Shown: positions 21,294 through 31,617, counted from the stretch's first letter. The stretch is 64,000 bases of DNA from Nocardiopsis sp. JB363 (GCF_900143625.1 NZ_FRFF01000072.1:1-64000), one strand, 5' to 3'. Notes: generated from the sequence alone by a model not told the origin. Program-made: numbers and translations.

Positions 21294-22739
21294 TCAGCGG
21301 CCGGGCATGCGGGTGGCGATGCCGGCCAGGCGCGAGGTGCCCTTTCCGCTGGAGCGGGCCTCCCGGCGGTCGGCGGTGCGGTACAGACCGTTCACGATCT
21401 GGGTACCGACCCAGCGCAACGGTTCGGGTTCCCAACCGCCGGCCTCGTGGCCGACCCAGGGCAGCCGGGTCAGGTCGGTGCTGCGGCCCAGGACGAGGTC
21501 GCGCAGGGTCCGCCCGGCCATGTTGCTGGTCGAGACGCCGCTGTGGGCGTAGCCGCCGGCCCAGGCCAGGCCGGACTCGGTGTCCAGGTGCACGGTGGGC
21601 GACCAGTCCTTGGGCACCCCCAGCACCCCGGACCAGGCGTGCTCGACCGGCACGTCGGCCATCTCGGGGAACATGCGGGTCAGGGCGCGCCAGAGTTCGA
21701 CGATGGCGTGCGGCTGAGTGGCGCCCTCGTCGCCCGAGGAGGCACCGGGGCGTCGGGGTGTTCCTCTGCCGCCGATGGCGATGCGCCCGTCCGTGGTGCG
21801 CTGGGCGTAGACGTAGGAGTGGGCCGCGTCGCCGAGGACCTCGCCGCCCTCCCAGCCGATCCCCTTCCACAGCGGGTCGGGGATGGGTTCGGTGACGATC
21901 ATCGAGGAGTGCATGGGGCGCCACCGGCGGCTCTGGCCGCGCAGGGTACCGGTGAAGCCCTCGGTGGCGCGGACGACGTGGTCGGCGCGCACGGTGCCGT
22001 GGTCGGTGACCACGGCGGGACGCTCGGCGCCCTGACGAGGGCGGATCTCCTCGACCGTGGTGCCCTCGAACAGGTCCACGCCCAGCCCCTCCACCACGCG
22101 GGCCAGTCCGGTGACCAGCTTGGCCGGGTTCAGGCGGGCGGCGTGCGGCGTGTAGCCGGCGGCGACCGCGTCGCGCACGGCGATGCGGGGGGTCTCGTCG
22201 GAGTCGACCATGTGGAAGTCGTCGGGCCAGTAGCCCCAGTCCTGGAGGTACTCGATGTGACCTTGGAGCCGTGCGCGCTGGGCCTCGTTGCCGGCCACCA
22301 GGTACATACCGCCTTTGACCTGGTCGGCGTCGATGCCCTCGGCCTCGGCGACCGAGAGCACCTCGTCGACGGTGGTCATCAGGCCGCGTTGCAGCGCGAC
22401 CATGGCGGATTTGCCGTGTGACTGTGCGTAGCTCTCCCGGGAACCGGCGAACTCGGCCGACAGCCACCCTCCGTTACGGCCGGATGCGCCGAACCCTGCG
22501 AACTCACGTTCGATCACGCACACGCGCAGGTCGGGCTGGTCCTTCTTCAGGTAGTAGGCGGTCCACAGGCCGGTGTAACCGGCCCCGACCACGCAGACGT
22601 CGTAGTCGGCGTCCGCCGGCAGAGGTGCCCGTCGCTCGGGCACACCGGTGTCGCGGAACCAATGGGAGACGCCGCCGTTGGCGAATCGCGTGGACCGGGG
22701 AATCGGCCTCAACTGGGCAGCAGTGGTGAAAAGCCTCAT
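21294..22739 (-). CDS. FAD-dependent amine/amino acid oxidoreductase (DAO family)
   Basis: A 481-residue flavoenzyme with the FAD motif VCVVGAGYTGLWTAYYL near residue 48 and the family segment GFGASGRNGGWLSAE. It resembles gamma-glutamylputrescine oxidase (PuuB) and related glycine/D-amino acid oxidases. ATG 22739 follows GGGGGG by 4 bp; the frame is open further upstream. It lies beside a MarR regulator and a class III aminotransferase, which suggests catabolism of an amine or polyamine. The substrate is inference. Confidence 0.82.
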   Translation of the reverse strand: MRLFTTAAQLRPIPRSTRFANGGVSHWFRDTGVPERRAPLPADADYDVCVVGAGYTGLWTAYYLKKDQPDLRVCVIEREFAGFGASGRNGGWLSAEFAGSRESYAQSHGKSAMVALQRGLMTTVDEVLSVAEAEGIDADQVKGGMYLVAGNEAQRARLQGHIEYLQDWGYWPDDFHMVDSDETPRIAVRDAVAAGYTPHAARLNPAKLVTGLARVVEGLGVDLFEGTTVEEIRPRQGAERPAVVTDHGTVRADHVVRATEGFTGTLRGQSRRWRPMHSSMIVTEPIPDPLWKGIGWEGGEVLGDAAHSYVYAQRTTDGRIAIGGRGTPRRPGASSGDEGATQPHAIVELWRALTRMFPEMADVPVEHAWSGVLGVPKDWSPTVHLDTESGLAWAGGYAHSGVSTSNMAGRTLRDLVLGRSTDLTRLPWVGHEAGGWEPEPLRWVGTQIVNGLYRTADRREARSSGKGTSRLAGIATRMPGR

Positions 22740-22901
22740 GATTCCCCCCGGAACGTCCGTGCTCCCGACCCACCCCACGCTGGGTCTCCGAACTCTGGCC
22801 AACCTACATGGGGAACGACCATGCGTGGGATGGTTCCTGCACATTCGCGAGGATCTCAACCCCCCTGAATGGGGATTCGACTACGCAGAGTTCCGAGATC
22901 C
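22740..22901 (-). promoter_or_regulatory. Structured leader of the flavoenzyme gene
   Basis: The 162 bp between the MarR gene and the flavoenzyme are unusually rich in inverted repeats. GAGGATCTC (22849-22857) pairs perfectly with GAGATCCTC (22895-22903); CAGAGTTC near 22886 pairs with GAACTCTG near 22791; ACCAT and ATGGT pairs lie between. This could be a terminator for the MarR gene or a structured 5' leader. I recognise no known riboswitch class. Confidence 0.4.
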
Positions 22902-23393
22902 TCAACTCGAACTGTCACGGAGGGTACGCGCGATGGTGGCGAATTGTCGAACGCCTTCGGCCCCCAACGGGGTGAGCACGTGTTCGTGCAGCCGTTCGAC
23001 GTGTTTGTCGCGTGCCGCGCTGATGAAGGTCAACCCGCTCTCGGTGAGGGTGGCGTAGACGACCCGACGATCCTCGGCACAGTTGTGCCGCTCCAGGTAG
23101 CCCTCCTTCTCCAGCCGGTCGGCGAGCTTGGTGAAACCACCGGTGCTGAGACTGACCTCGCGGGCCAGGCGGCTCATCGGCAACCGGTGGTCGGGGGTGC
23201 GCTGGAGACGGATGAGCACCTCGAACCAGGGGCCTGCCATGTCCTTACCGTCGGGTGTTATACCCCGAAGGAGCTTGGGCTGGATGGAGTGCATCGCCTC
23301 GGAGACCAACCCCCAGGCGGTGATGAGGTCGTCGTCGCTGGGACGACCCTCGTCTTGGGCGTCCTCGACCCTGTCGGCCGGTTGTGCGGTCAT
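22902..23393 (-). CDS. MarR-family transcriptional regulator
   Basis: A 163-residue winged-helix regulator: dimer helices at both ends, the HTH region LPMSRLAREVSLSTGGFTKLADRLEKEGYLER and the wing CAEDRRVVYATLTESG. ATG 23393 follows GGGGAGA and is preferred over an open upstream frame that has no homology. A 30-bp palindrome directly upstream (23450-23479) is its likely operator. It probably controls the flanking amine-catabolic genes and itself. Confidence 0.88.
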   Translation of the reverse strand: MTAQPADRVEDAQDEGRPSDDDLITAWGLVSEAMHSIQPKLLRGITPDGKDMAGPWFEVLIRLQRTPDHRLPMSRLAREVSLSTGGFTKLADRLEKEGYLERHNCAEDRRVVYATLTESGLTFISAARDKHVERLHEHVLTPLGAEGVRQFATIARTLRDSSS

Positions 23394-23449
23394 GATCTCT
23401 CCCCTGTCGTCACCCAGGGCTCCCTGCGTCACACCACACCCTGGAGAAG

Positions 23450-23479
23450 TATCTTCCGAGTAAATATTACCCGAAGATA
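23450..23479 (-). promoter_or_regulatory. Palindromic operator upstream of the MarR gene
   Basis: A near-perfect 30-bp palindrome with outer arms TATCTTC and GAAGATA and an A/T-rich centre (GTAAATATTAC), in otherwise G/C-rich DNA. The centre also offers TAATAT as a -10 on the minus strand. Such a site 57 bp before the MarR start fits autoregulation. Confidence 0.65.
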
Positions 23480-23515
23480 GCAACCAGGGACAGTATTTTC
23501 CTGAGAAATAAATTT

Positions 23516-23543
23516 CCCGTCGGCGCGCTCTCGCGCCGACGGG
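23516..23543 (-). terminator. Terminator of the aminotransferase gene
   Basis: A perfect 12-bp stem (23516-23527 with 23532-23543) with a 4-nt loop, 45 bp past the stop of the aminotransferase, followed on the minus strand by AAATTTATTT. Confidence 0.8.
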
Positions 23544-23587
23544 TGTGTATCGGACCTGTGTACGGGAGCCCGTCCGGACTCCCGCCA

Positions 23588-24895
23588 TCAGTGTCGAGCC
23601 ATCACGGCGTCCAGCGACGCCCTGAGGGTGTTGGCCATGTGGTCGATCTGTTCCCAGGTGATCACCAGGGGCGGCGAGACCAGCAGAGCCCGAGGAATCG
23701 GCCGTACGATCACCCCTCGGGTACGTGCCTCCGCGAAGATCTCCGCCGTGGTGACCCCCCGCTCGGTGAGCGCTTCCTCGGTGAGTTCCACCGCGCCCAT
23801 CACCCCGACCCCGGAACGGACCTCCGCCACCAGCGGGTGGTCGGCCAGCCCACGCAGGGCCGAGTCCAGGTGCCGTTCCACCTCACGGGAGACCGTGAAC
23901 AGGTCCTCCCGCTCCAGGATGTCCAGGTTGGCCAGGGCCGCCGCGCAGGCGGACGGGTGTCCCGCGTAGGTGGTGCCCTGCAGGAACGGGTGCCCCTCCT
24001 GGTTCCAGAACGGGTCGGCCACCCTGCCGTTGACCATGACCCCGCCCAGCGGAAGGTACCCGCTGGAGACACCCTTGGCGAAGACGATCATGTCCGGGCT
24101 CACGCCGAAGCGCTCGATCCCGAACCAGTTGCCCATCCGCGCGAACCCGCAGATGACGCTGTCCACGACGAACAGCACACCGTACTTGCGACAGATCCGC
24201 GCGACCTCGGTGAAGTATCCGTCCTGCGGTGGGAAGACGCCGCCGGCCCCGATGACGGGTTCGGCGAAGAAGGCGGCGACCCGGTCCGCCCCCACCCGGA
24301 GGATCTCCGCCTCCAACGCGGCGGCGGAGTCGTGCGGGATCACAGAGGTGTCCTCGATGAGACGGCCGTGCCCGGTACGGAACCGCTCCATCCCGATGAT
24401 GCTGGTACCGAAGCCGTTGAGACCGTGGTACCCGCCGGTGCGGCTGATCAGGTGTTGACGGTCCGGCTGCCCCAGCGCCGCCCAGTAGCTGCGGGCGAGC
24501 TTGGCGGCGGTGTCGATCGACTCCCCTCCCCCACAGGTGAGGATGGTGCGCGGGTCCTCGATCGGAGCGTGCGCGGCCAGGCGCTCGCTCAGTTCCAGGG
24601 CGGGTTCGTTGGCGAAGTCCCCGTAGATGGTGTAGGCGTCCAGCGTGTTCATCTGACGATGGACCGCGTCCGCGATCTCGGTGCGACCGTGCCCGACGTT
24701 GCAGTACCAGAGGCTGGCCGTGCCGTCGAGGTAGCGGTCTCCGGACCGGTCCCACAGCCACACGCCCTCGGCGCGGGCCACCACGAATTCCGGGCCCTTG
24801 GCCACGGTGTTCATATCGCAGAAGGTATGCCAGAGACGGCTGGGCTCCCGGTGATCCTTGGGAGTGAGCGCGGACGAGACAACCGTTTCGGTCAT
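23588..24895 (-). CDS. Class III aminotransferase (omega-amino acid/amine:pyruvate type)
   Basis: A 435-residue PLP enzyme with SLWYCNVGHG, the TCGGGESIDTAAKLAR cofactor segment, the aspartate in LFVVDSVICGFARMG and the PLP lysine in IVFAKGVSSGYLPLGG. Closest in pattern to beta-alanine/putrescine-pyruvate transaminases. ATG 24895 is preferred over 24919. With the flavoenzyme at 21294 and the MarR protein it probably serves amine or polyamine degradation; the exact donor is unknown. Confidence 0.85.
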   Translation of the reverse strand: MTETVVSSALTPKDHREPSRLWHTFCDMNTVAKGPEFVVARAEGVWLWDRSGDRYLDGTASLWYCNVGHGRTEIADAVHRQMNTLDAYTIYGDFANEPALELSERLAAHAPIEDPRTILTCGGGESIDTAAKLARSYWAALGQPDRQHLISRTGGYHGLNGFGTSIIGMERFRTGHGRLIEDTSVIPHDSAAALEAEILRVGADRVAAFFAEPVIGAGGVFPPQDGYFTEVARICRKYGVLFVVDSVICGFARMGNWFGIERFGVSPDMIVFAKGVSSGYLPLGGVMVNGRVADPFWNQEGHPFLQGTTYAGHPSACAAALANLDILEREDLFTVSREVERHLDSALRGLADHPLVAEVRSGVGVMGAVELTEEALTERGVTTAEIFAEARTRGVIVRPIPRALLVSPPLVITWEQIDHMANTLRASLDAVMARH

Positions 24896-25183
24896 ATGGC
24901 GACCTCCGAGCCGTGACATGCGCGAAAGCGCGCAGTGGAATACGGATCCGACCCCTTACCCGGGCGCCCAGGTTGTGTCAGGTGATTGCAGGCTAAGTTG
25001 TCGACCCGCTCCACAGCAAGAGCCAAAACGAAGGTTCATGCCCCGAAACACAAACTTCATTCCGGCTACCCTCGGTCCAGACGCCCAAAACCCCTGCTGT
25101 ACAGGAAAAACAGGCCTCAAAAAAACTTGGAATCCGGGGTCGAACATCGGACGTTTCGCATGTACACCGGGGTTTCGAAGGGT
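24896..25183 (-). promoter_or_regulatory. Intergenic region upstream of the aminotransferase
   Basis: About 290 bp that are clearly more A/T-rich than the surroundings, with several A-runs. A weak promoter candidate on the minus strand is TTGCTG (25009-25014) with TAGCCT 18 bp on (24985-24990). No coding sequence is supported here. Confidence 0.3.
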
Positions 25184-25220
25184 GCGGGGCGAGCCCTCCC
25201 CCAGGGAGAACCCGCCCCGC
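25184..25220 (-). terminator. Terminator of pheT
   Basis: A long G/C hairpin: GCGGGGCG (25184-25191) with CGCCCCGC (25213-25220), and an inner CTCCC/GGGAG pairing. It starts 28 bp past the pheT stop. Confidence 0.7.
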
Positions 25221-25247
25221 TCACGCGCGATCGGCGTGTCGCCGACC

Positions 25248-27737
25248 TCAGCCGCGCAGAACCGCTCCGGTGCGCTCGGTGGCCAGGGCCACCGCCGCGT
25301 CACGGGCCGCGCCGGCCTCCTCCGCGGTCAGAGTCCGGTCACCGGCCCGGAACCGCAGCGCGAAGGCGACGGACTTGCGTCCTTCCTCCACCTGCTCACC
25401 GTCGTAGACGTCGAACAGGCGCACGCCCTCCAGTAGTTCACCGGCGCCCTCCGCCAGGGCGGAGCTGATCGCACCGACCGGGACGGAGGCGTCCACGACC
25501 AGGGCCACGTCCTGGGTGGCCACCGGGTAGGTGTGGATCTCGGGGGCGGAGATGTCGGTGCGGGCGCTCTCGATCCGGTCGAGGTCCAGTTCCATGGCGG
25601 CGGAACGCTCGGGCAGGGAGAACGCCTTGACGGTACGCGGGTGCAACTCACCGGCGTACCCCACGAGTACCCGCTCTCCCTGGACGCGCACGTACAACGC
25701 CGCGCAACGACCGGGGTGCCAGGGCGCGTGGGCGTCCGCCTCGATCTCCAGTTCCACACCGGACACGTCCGCGACCTCGCGGGCGGCCTGGATCGCGTCG
25801 GCCCAGGAGGCCTGTCGACCCGGACCCCACCAACCGGTGCGCTCGGCGGCGCCGGAGAGCACCACGCCCACACGGCGCGGCTGAGCGGGAAGGGCCGCGT
25901 CGATCCGGGCCAGTTCCGCCACGCTCGGACGACGGTCCACCGGCGGGATCGGGGCGCGTTCGGCCACGGGCCCGGGCCGGTAGACCAAACCCATCTCGAA
26001 GAGGCCGACGTCGTTGAGACCCCGGCCCACGTTGCGCGCCAGAGTCTTGAGCAGGCCCGGCAGCAGCGTGGGGCGCAGCAGCGGTTCCTCGTCGTTGAGC
26101 GGGTTGGCCAGGCGCACGTTGGCGCGACGCGGGTCGTCGGCCTCCAACTGGAGCCCGTCGAGGTCTCGCTCGCCGACGAACGGGTAGGTGAGCACCTCGT
26201 TGTAGCCGACGGCCGCCAGGGTCCGGCCCACGGCACGGCGGAGCCGCTGGCTCCGGGTGAGCCCGCGCCCGAAGCCCTTGAGCCCGATCGAGGGGATGTT
26301 CTCATAACCCTCGAAGCGGATAATCTCCTCTGCGATGTCGTTGGGGTCGGTCAGGTCCGGCCGCCAGGACGGCGGAGTCACCGTGAGCACGTCACCATCG
26401 GCCTCGTAGGTGCACCCGATGGCGCGCAGCCACTTCTCGGTGGTGCCCTCCGGATAGTCGACCCCGGCGACGGAAGCGGCGTGCCCGGTAGGCACCGTGA
26501 TGGTGGCGGGCGCGGACTCGTGGTGGACGTGGGTGTAGGCCGACTCCACCGTGGCGCCGCCCAGCTCGGCGAGCAGCCGAACCGCGCGGGTGGCGGAGAC
26601 CAGCTGCACCCGGGAGTCGACACCGCGCTCGAAACGGCGCGAGGCCTCCGAGGAGAGCTGGTGGCGACGCGAGGCCCGGGCGATGTGACGCGGTTCGAAG
26701 TGCGCGGACTCCACCAGCACCGAGCTGGAGGAGGACCCGATCTCGGTGTCCAGGCCGCCCATGACGCCGGCCACCGCTTGGGCGCCGGACTCGTCCGCGA
26801 TGACGATGTCGTCGGTGTCCAGGGAACGCTGGACGTGGTCCAGGGTCTCCAGCTTCTCGCCCGCCTCGGCGGCGCGCACGGTGACGGTGCCGGTGAGCCG
26901 GTCACGGTCCCAGGCGTGCAGCGGCTGGCCGAGTTCGAGCATCACGTAGTTGGTGACGTCCACGGCCAGGGAGACGGGGCGCATCCCGCTCTGGTGCAGG
27001 CGACGCTTCATCCACAGCGGGGTGGGCGCCTCGGGGTCGAAATCGGTGGCGCCACGCAGCACCAGGCGGTCGGCCAGGGCCGGGTCGGCGATGACACCGG
27101 GGTGGCCCGCACCGGTGGGCTCGGCGACGGTCATCTCGGCGGGGTCGTGGAAGCGGACCCCGTACAGGGCCGCCACGTCACGGGCCACGCCGCGCATGGA
27201 CAGGGCGTAGCCGCGGTCCGGGGTGACGGCGATGTCGAGGACGTCCTCGCGCAGGCCGAGCGCGGCGATGGCGTCGTCTCCCACCGCGCCGAAACCCTCC
27301 GGCAGGACGACGATGCCGGTGTGGTCCTCCCACAATCCGAGCTCGGTGGCCGAGCAGATCATCCCGGCGGACATCTTGCCGTAGGTCTTACGGGCGCCGA
27401 TCTCGAACCCGCCGGGGAGTTCGGCTCCGGGCAGGGAGACGACGACCAGGTCGCCCTCGGAGAAGTTGCGGGCACCGCAGACGATCTCCTGGGGCTCTCC
27501 GGTGCCGTTGGCCCGCCCGACGTCCACCATGCAGTGGCGGATGGGCTTCTTGAATCCGGTGAGCTCCTCGATCTCCAGCACACGGCCGTAGACGATGGGG
27601 CCGGTCAAGTCGTCACCGAGCTCGTCGACGGTCTCGACCTCCAGACCCGCCAAGGTCAGGCGGGAGGCCAGTTCGCGGGCGGTGACGTCGGCGGGCAGCT
27701 CGACGTACTCGCGCAGCCAGGTCATGGGGACACGCAT
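25248..27737 (-). CDS. pheT: Phenylalanyl-tRNA synthetase beta subunit
   Basis: The 829-residue beta chain of the (alpha-beta)2 enzyme. It starts [15 protein letters not shown], carries the tRNA-binding OB domain (residues about 40-150), the B3/B4 editing and B5 domains, and the C-terminal FDX-ACB anticodon-binding domain ending [12 protein letters not shown]. Full length. The ATG shares one base with the pheS stop (TGATG), giving tight coupling. Confidence 0.96.
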   Translation of the reverse strand: MRVPMTWLREYVELPADVTARELASRLTLAGLEVETVDELGDDLTGPIVYGRVLEIEELTGFKKPIRHCMVDVGRANGTGEPQEIVCGARNFSEGDLVVVSLPGAELPGGFEIGARKTYGKMSAGMICSATELGLWEDHTGIVVLPEGFGAVGDDAIAALGLREDVLDIAVTPDRGYALSMRGVARDVAALYGVRFHDPAEMTVAEPTGAGHPGVIADPALADRLVLRGATDFDPEAPTPLWMKRRLHQSGMRPVSLAVDVTNYVMLELGQPLHAWDRDRLTGTVTVRAAEAGEKLETLDHVQRSLDTDDIVIADESGAQAVAGVMGGLDTEIGSSSSSVLVESAHFEPRHIARASRRHQLSSEASRRFERGVDSRVQLVSATRAVRLLAELGGATVESAYTHVHHESAPATITVPTGHAASVAGVDYPEGTTEKWLRAIGCTYEADGDVLTVTPPSWRPDLTDPNDIAEEIIRFEGYENIPSIGLKGFGRGLTRSQRLRRAVGRTLAAVGYNEVLTYPFVGERDLDGLQLEADDPRRANVRLANPLNDEEPLLRPTLLPGLLKTLARNVGRGLNDVGLFEMGLVYRPGPVAERAPIPPVDRRPSVAELARIDAALPAQPRRVGVVLSGAAERTGWWGPGRQASWADAIQAAREVADVSGVELEIEADAHAPWHPGRCAALYVRVQGERVLVGYAGELHPRTVKAFSLPERSAAMELDLDRIESARTDISAPEIHTYPVATQDVALVVDASVPVGAISSALAEGAGELLEGVRLFDVYDGEQVEEGRKSVAFALRFRAGDRTLTAEEAGAARDAAVALATERTGAVLRG

Positions 27738-28855
27738 CAGATCTCACTCCCGAACGCCGAGGTGAAGCGCACGTCACCCTCGACCATGTCGCGCATATCG
27801 CGCACACCGTGCGCGAACATCAGTGTTCGTTCCACTCCCAGGCCGAAGGCCCATCCGCTGTAGACCTCGGGGTCCACCCCGGCGGCGGTCAGCACGCGCG
27901 GGTTGACCACGCCGCAACCACCGATCTCGATCCAGCCCTCGCTGGAGCAGGTGCGGCACGGCTCGTCGGGGTTTCCCACCGACGCGCCCCGGCACACGAA
28001 GCACTCCATGTCGACCTCGGCGGAAGGCTCGGTGAAGGGGAAGTAGGAGGCGCGGAAGCGGGTCCGCAAAGCCTCACCGAAGAAGGACTCGACGAAGGTG
28101 TCGATGGCGCCGCGCAGGTGCCCCATCGTGATGCCCTTGTCGACCACCAGACCCTCGAACTGGTGGAAGACCGGGGTGTGGGTGGCGTCGAGTTCGTCGG
28201 TGCGGAAGGTCTTGCCCGGTGCGACGACGTAGACCGGAAGCTCACGGGTCAGCAGGGAGCGCACCTGCACCGGGGAGGTGTGGGTGCGCAGGACCATGCC
28301 GGACTCCCCGCCGTCGGGTCCCTCCACGAAGAAGGTGTCCTGCATGGTGCGGGCGGGGTGGTCGGGCTGGAAGTTGAGGGCGTCGAAGTTGAACCACTCC
28401 GCCTCGACCTCGGGGCCCTCGGCGATCTCGAACCCCATGCCGACGAACACGTCGGCCATGCGTTCGGCGACCGTGGTCAGCGGATGCCGGGCGCCGCGGG
28501 GGCTGCGGTCCCAGGGCAGGGTGACGTCGACGCGCTCCTCGACCAGGACGCGCTCATCGCGCTCGGCCTCCAGAACGGCCTGGCGGGCCTTGACGGCCTG
28601 TCCGACGTCACGGCGGGCGCCGCCCACGCGCTTGCCCGCGTCGGCCTTGGCGGCCGGTGGCAGGGCTCCGATCTCGCGGTTGGCCAGGGCCAGTGGAGAA
28701 CGGTCGCCGGCGTGGGCGAGCCGGACCTCCTTGAGTTCGGCGAGGTCGCCGGCGGCCTCGATGGCGGCCAACGCCTCCTCGCGCATGCGGGCGACCTCGT
28801 CGGGGTGCAGGGGGGTCACCTCGACCGGGTCGAAGGAATCGTTCGGTGCAGACAT
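27737..28855 (-). CDS. pheS: Phenylalanyl-tRNA synthetase alpha subunit
   Basis: The 372-residue catalytic chain: an N-terminal coiled-coil (to about residue 100), then class II motifs including [24 protein letters not shown], the motif-2 loop [21 protein letters not shown] and the C-terminal [13 protein letters not shown]. First gene of pheST, in the same orientation and order as in Streptomyces, after the PAS kinase gene. Confidence 0.96.
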   Translation of the reverse strand: MSAPNDSFDPVEVTPLHPDEVARMREEALAAIEAAGDLAELKEVRLAHAGDRSPLALANREIGALPPAAKADAGKRVGGARRDVGQAVKARQAVLEAERDERVLVEERVDVTLPWDRSPRGARHPLTTVAERMADVFVGMGFEIAEGPEVEAEWFNFDALNFQPDHPARTMQDTFFVEGPDGGESGMVLRTHTSPVQVRSLLTRELPVYVVAPGKTFRTDELDATHTPVFHQFEGLVVDKGITMGHLRGAIDTFVESFFGEALRTRFRASYFPFTEPSAEVDMECFVCRGASVGNPDEPCRTCSSEGWIEIGGCGVVNPRVLTAAGVDPEVYSGWAFGLGVERTLMFAHGVRDMRDMVEGDVRFTSAFGSEI

Positions 28856-29088
28856 GTGGTTGCCTCGCCGTCACCGCATCCGCGCGGGGCGGGTGCGGGC
28901 GGTGGTCATGGGTCCGCGCGGGGGCGGACGTAGCCGACAGGAAGAAGCACGGGGTTACCGCGAGCCGGACGCGAAGCCGACCAGGTGTCACAGCAAGCCC
29001 GAGGTTGACGGACCACGCCGGACGGAATCCACGGCGGGATAACGGGACGGGGCCTCGTGCGCCCACCGGGGCCGAAGAGTCTGAGGGC

Positions 29089-30225
29089 TCAGACGAACTC
29101 GGGTGTCCCGGCGGGCATCGTAAATCGGAACTCTGCGCCACCGTTGGGGGCGCGGCCGACGGTGATCGTGCCGCCGTGGGCCTCGACGAGGCCCTTGACG
29201 ATGAACAGTCCGAGTCCTGTTCCACCACGGCGCTTGCTACGCCAGAACTGGCGGAAGACGCGCGGAATGGTCTCGGGCGCTATGCCCTGGCCTTCGTCGC
29301 GCACCGACACCGCTGCTCCTCCTTCACACGGCTCGATCACGATACTGACAGTACCAGCGCCGTGCCGTACCCCGTTTTCCACGAGGTTGGTGAGGATCTG
29401 TTCGAGCTTGTCGGGGTCCAGCCACATCTGGGGCATGTCCCCGTGCGTCTCGACCCGGAAGCGCTCCTCCGACTCACCGGAGGCGACCCGTCCGGAGACC
29501 ACCCGACGGACGGCCTCGGACAGGTCGACGACCTGGCGTCGCACTTCCAGGCGTCCCGACTCGATCCGGGAGACGTCCAAGAGGTCGTGGATGAGGCGGG
29601 TGACGCGGTCGGCGTCGGCGTTGACGGTCTCCAACATGAACAGCTTCTGTTTGTCGGTGAGCCGTTCCCATTTGGTGAGGAGGGTGGAGGTGAAGCCCTT
29701 GACGCTGGTCAGGGGGGACCGTAGTTCGTGGGCGACCTCGGAGACCAGGTCCGCGCGGGAGCGCTCGGCTCGCGCGGAGGCGTCTCGGAGGCTGACGACC
29801 AGGCGAACGAGGTCGCCGCCGGGGCGGGCGCGCACGTAGCGGGCCGCGACGAGGACCTCGCGTTCGTCGGGCAGACACAGGACCCGTTCGATCTGACGGG
29901 TGCGGTCGCGGTCACCGCCGTAGGGGGCGCTGGCCTCCCACCAGTCGTGTCCGTCCAGCCCGCGCAGGGGCAGGGCGGTGCGGTAGTCGCGGCCGAGCGC
30001 GGATGTGGTGGGGACGCCGACGAGGTGGGCGGCCTGGGTGTTGAACAGGACGACACGGCCGCGCGCGTCGGCGACGACGACGCCGTCGGGCAGGTCGTCG
30101 GCGTGCAACGGGATGCCGCCGGTCGCGACGATGTCGAGGTCGGAGGTGACGGGTTCGTCCGCCGGTTGCGCCGCCGCGCCGTCGGAGTCCTCCGCCGGTC
30201 GATCCACCTGCCGGCCGCTGCCCAC
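29089..30225 (-). CDS. PAS-domain sensor histidine kinase
   Basis: A soluble histidine kinase of about 378 residues: a PAS domain (LPDGVVVADARGRVVLFN and on), the His box SEVAHELRSPLTSVKGF, and HATPase motifs with NLVENGVRHG, RDEGQGIAPE, GGTGLGLFIVKGLVEAHGG. No transmembrane helix and no response regulator nearby, so the partner is unknown. GTG 30225 is chosen because GGGAGAGG precedes it; the frame is open for another 66 codons upstream. In Streptomyces a kinase of this kind also sits between trmH and pheS. Confidence 0.86.
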   Translation of the reverse strand: MGSGRQVDRPAEDSDGAAAQPADEPVTSDLDIVATGGIPLHADDLPDGVVVADARGRVVLFNTQAAHLVGVPTTSALGRDYRTALPLRGLDGHDWWEASAPYGGDRDRTRQIERVLCLPDEREVLVAARYVRARPGGDLVRLVVSLRDASARAERSRADLVSEVAHELRSPLTSVKGFTSTLLTKWERLTDKQKLFMLETVNADADRVTRLIHDLLDVSRIESGRLEVRRQVVDLSEAVRRVVSGRVASGESEERFRVETHGDMPQMWLDPDKLEQILTNLVENGVRHGAGTVSIVIEPCEGGAAVSVRDEGQGIAPETIPRVFRQFWRSKRRGGTGLGLFIVKGLVEAHGGTITVGRAPNGGAEFRFTMPAGTPEFV

Positions 30226-30746
30226 GCCTCTCCCAGCTCCCCTCCGAAGGTCCGTGGCGCAGGTGTCCTGGGCCGCGGATCTGTGATCGGTGGTGTCCGT
30301 CCTCAGTGGACTCTCCCTGGACACCACCGCAGGTCTACCCTGCTCTCCCACCTGGTACGCCTCGCGTGTCGGGGCACGATCTCGGGTGGGAGTCCGAGCG
30401 TACAGACACCGAGGCCCGCCCACTGGTCATGGACGGGCACCTCCTTCGGACGCGGTCCTCGTCCGAACGCTCACACCGTGTGGTCGAGTCTGCCGTGCGG
30501 ACCGGGCGATCGCACCCTTCTACCCGTGACGCGGGACGCGCGAGGGTGGCCACGCGGAATCCGCATGAACACCGCGGTGCCGGTCCGACCCTATCGACAC
30601 TCGGGCCCCGTGCACGTGCATTCCGGGAGGTTGTCATGACCTGTTACCGAGTGTGTACACCCAGCGAAGCTCAGGCCCACCACAGGGAGGTTTCGAACAC
30701 GGAGGGTGATCAACCGTGGAAGTATCCGAACGTGGTCAGGGGCGGT
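30226..30746 (-). promoter_or_regulatory. Intergenic region between trmH and the PAS kinase, with an inverted repeat
   Basis: About 520 bp without a supported gene. It contains a perfect 10-bp inverted repeat GGTGGTGTCC/GGACACCACC (30289-30298 with 30319-30328), which could be the trmH terminator or a leader structure of the kinase gene. A plus-strand GGGAGG plus ATG at 30637 opens a frame into antisense of trmH, but nothing supports it as a gene. Confidence 0.35.
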
Positions 30747-31592
30747 TCAAGAGCGTCTCTGTTGGCGCGCCGTCGTGTACAGGCACACCGCTGCGGCCGT
30801 GGCCAGATTCAGGCTTTCGGCCCCGCCGTAGATCGGGACGCTGACCGCGCCGTCGGTCAAACGGACGGTCTCCTCCGGCAACCCCCAGGCCTCGTTGCCG
30901 AAGACCCAACCGACCGGACCGTCCAGGTCACCGTCGTCGGCGACCTGGTGCAGGTCCTTGTCGCCCCCGCCGTCGGCGGCCCACACCTTCGCCCCCGCCT
31001 GGTTCAGGAAGTCGATCGCGCCGGCGACCGGCACACCCACCACCACGGGCAGGTGGAACAGGCTTCCGGCGGAGGCCCGCACGCACTTGCCGTTGTAGGG
31101 GTCCACGGACGCGTCCGTGAAGATGACGACGTCCGCACCCGCGGCGTCCGCGGTGCGCAGGACCGTCCCGGCGTTTCCGGGGTCGCGCACGTGGGAGAGA
31201 ACGACGGCCAGACGCACGTCGGTGACCTTCTCCAAGGGAACGTCGACGAACTCGCAGACCGCGAGGACCCCCTGGGGGGTGATGGTCTGCGCCAGTTCGG
31301 ACATCACGTCCAGGCTGACCCGATGGGTCGGCACGCCGGCGGTGTGGGCGGCGTCCATCAGGTCGATGTGACGTTGCATGGCCTCCGCCGTGGCGTAGAC
31401 CTCGACCACTCCCTGGCCGCTCCCGCCATACGGAGGTCCCCCGCCGCCGTTCACCGCGGCGAGAGCCTCCCGCACAGCCTGAGGGCCCTCCGCGAGGAAG
31501 CGCCTCTCACGCTGGCGGAAGGTGCGCTTGGCGAGCCGCCGAACCCCCTTGATCCTGGGTGACCGAACGCTCGTGAACTCGTGGCTCGCCAT
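30747..31592 (-). CDS. TrmH/SpoU-family RNA 2'-O-methyltransferase
   Basis: A 281-residue SPOUT methyltransferase: an N-terminal RNA-binding part (FRQRERRFLAEGPQAVREAL), then the knotted domain with motif 1 LSHVRDPGNAGTVLRTADAAGA, motif 2 WVFGNEAWGLPEE and motif 3 VSVPIYGGAESLNLATAAAVCLY. It modifies a ribose in rRNA or tRNA; the exact site is not told by sequence. It lies 25 bp after rplT, a conserved actinobacterial neighbour. Confidence 0.92.
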   Translation of the reverse strand: MASHEFTSVRSPRIKGVRRLAKRTFRQRERRFLAEGPQAVREALAAVNGGGGPPYGGSGQGVVEVYATAEAMQRHIDLMDAAHTAGVPTHRVSLDVMSELAQTITPQGVLAVCEFVDVPLEKVTDVRLAVVLSHVRDPGNAGTVLRTADAAGADVVIFTDASVDPYNGKCVRASAGSLFHLPVVVGVPVAGAIDFLNQAGAKVWAADGGGDKDLHQVADDGDLDGPVGWVFGNEAWGLPEETVRLTDGAVSVPIYGGAESLNLATAAAVCLYTTARQQRRS

Positions 31593-31617
31593 CGCTACCT
31601 GTCTTCGTCTCGCCGAA

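Noticed and set aside
28930-28980. T-box-like string GGTTACCGCG near pheS
   Set aside because: It is on the plus strand while pheS reads on the minus strand, and no specifier stem or terminator accompanies it.
30637-31562. Plus-strand frame beginning ATG 30637 with a good GGGAGG site
   Set aside because: After about 35 codons it only continues as antisense of trmH; no homology. The ribosome-site match is probably chance.
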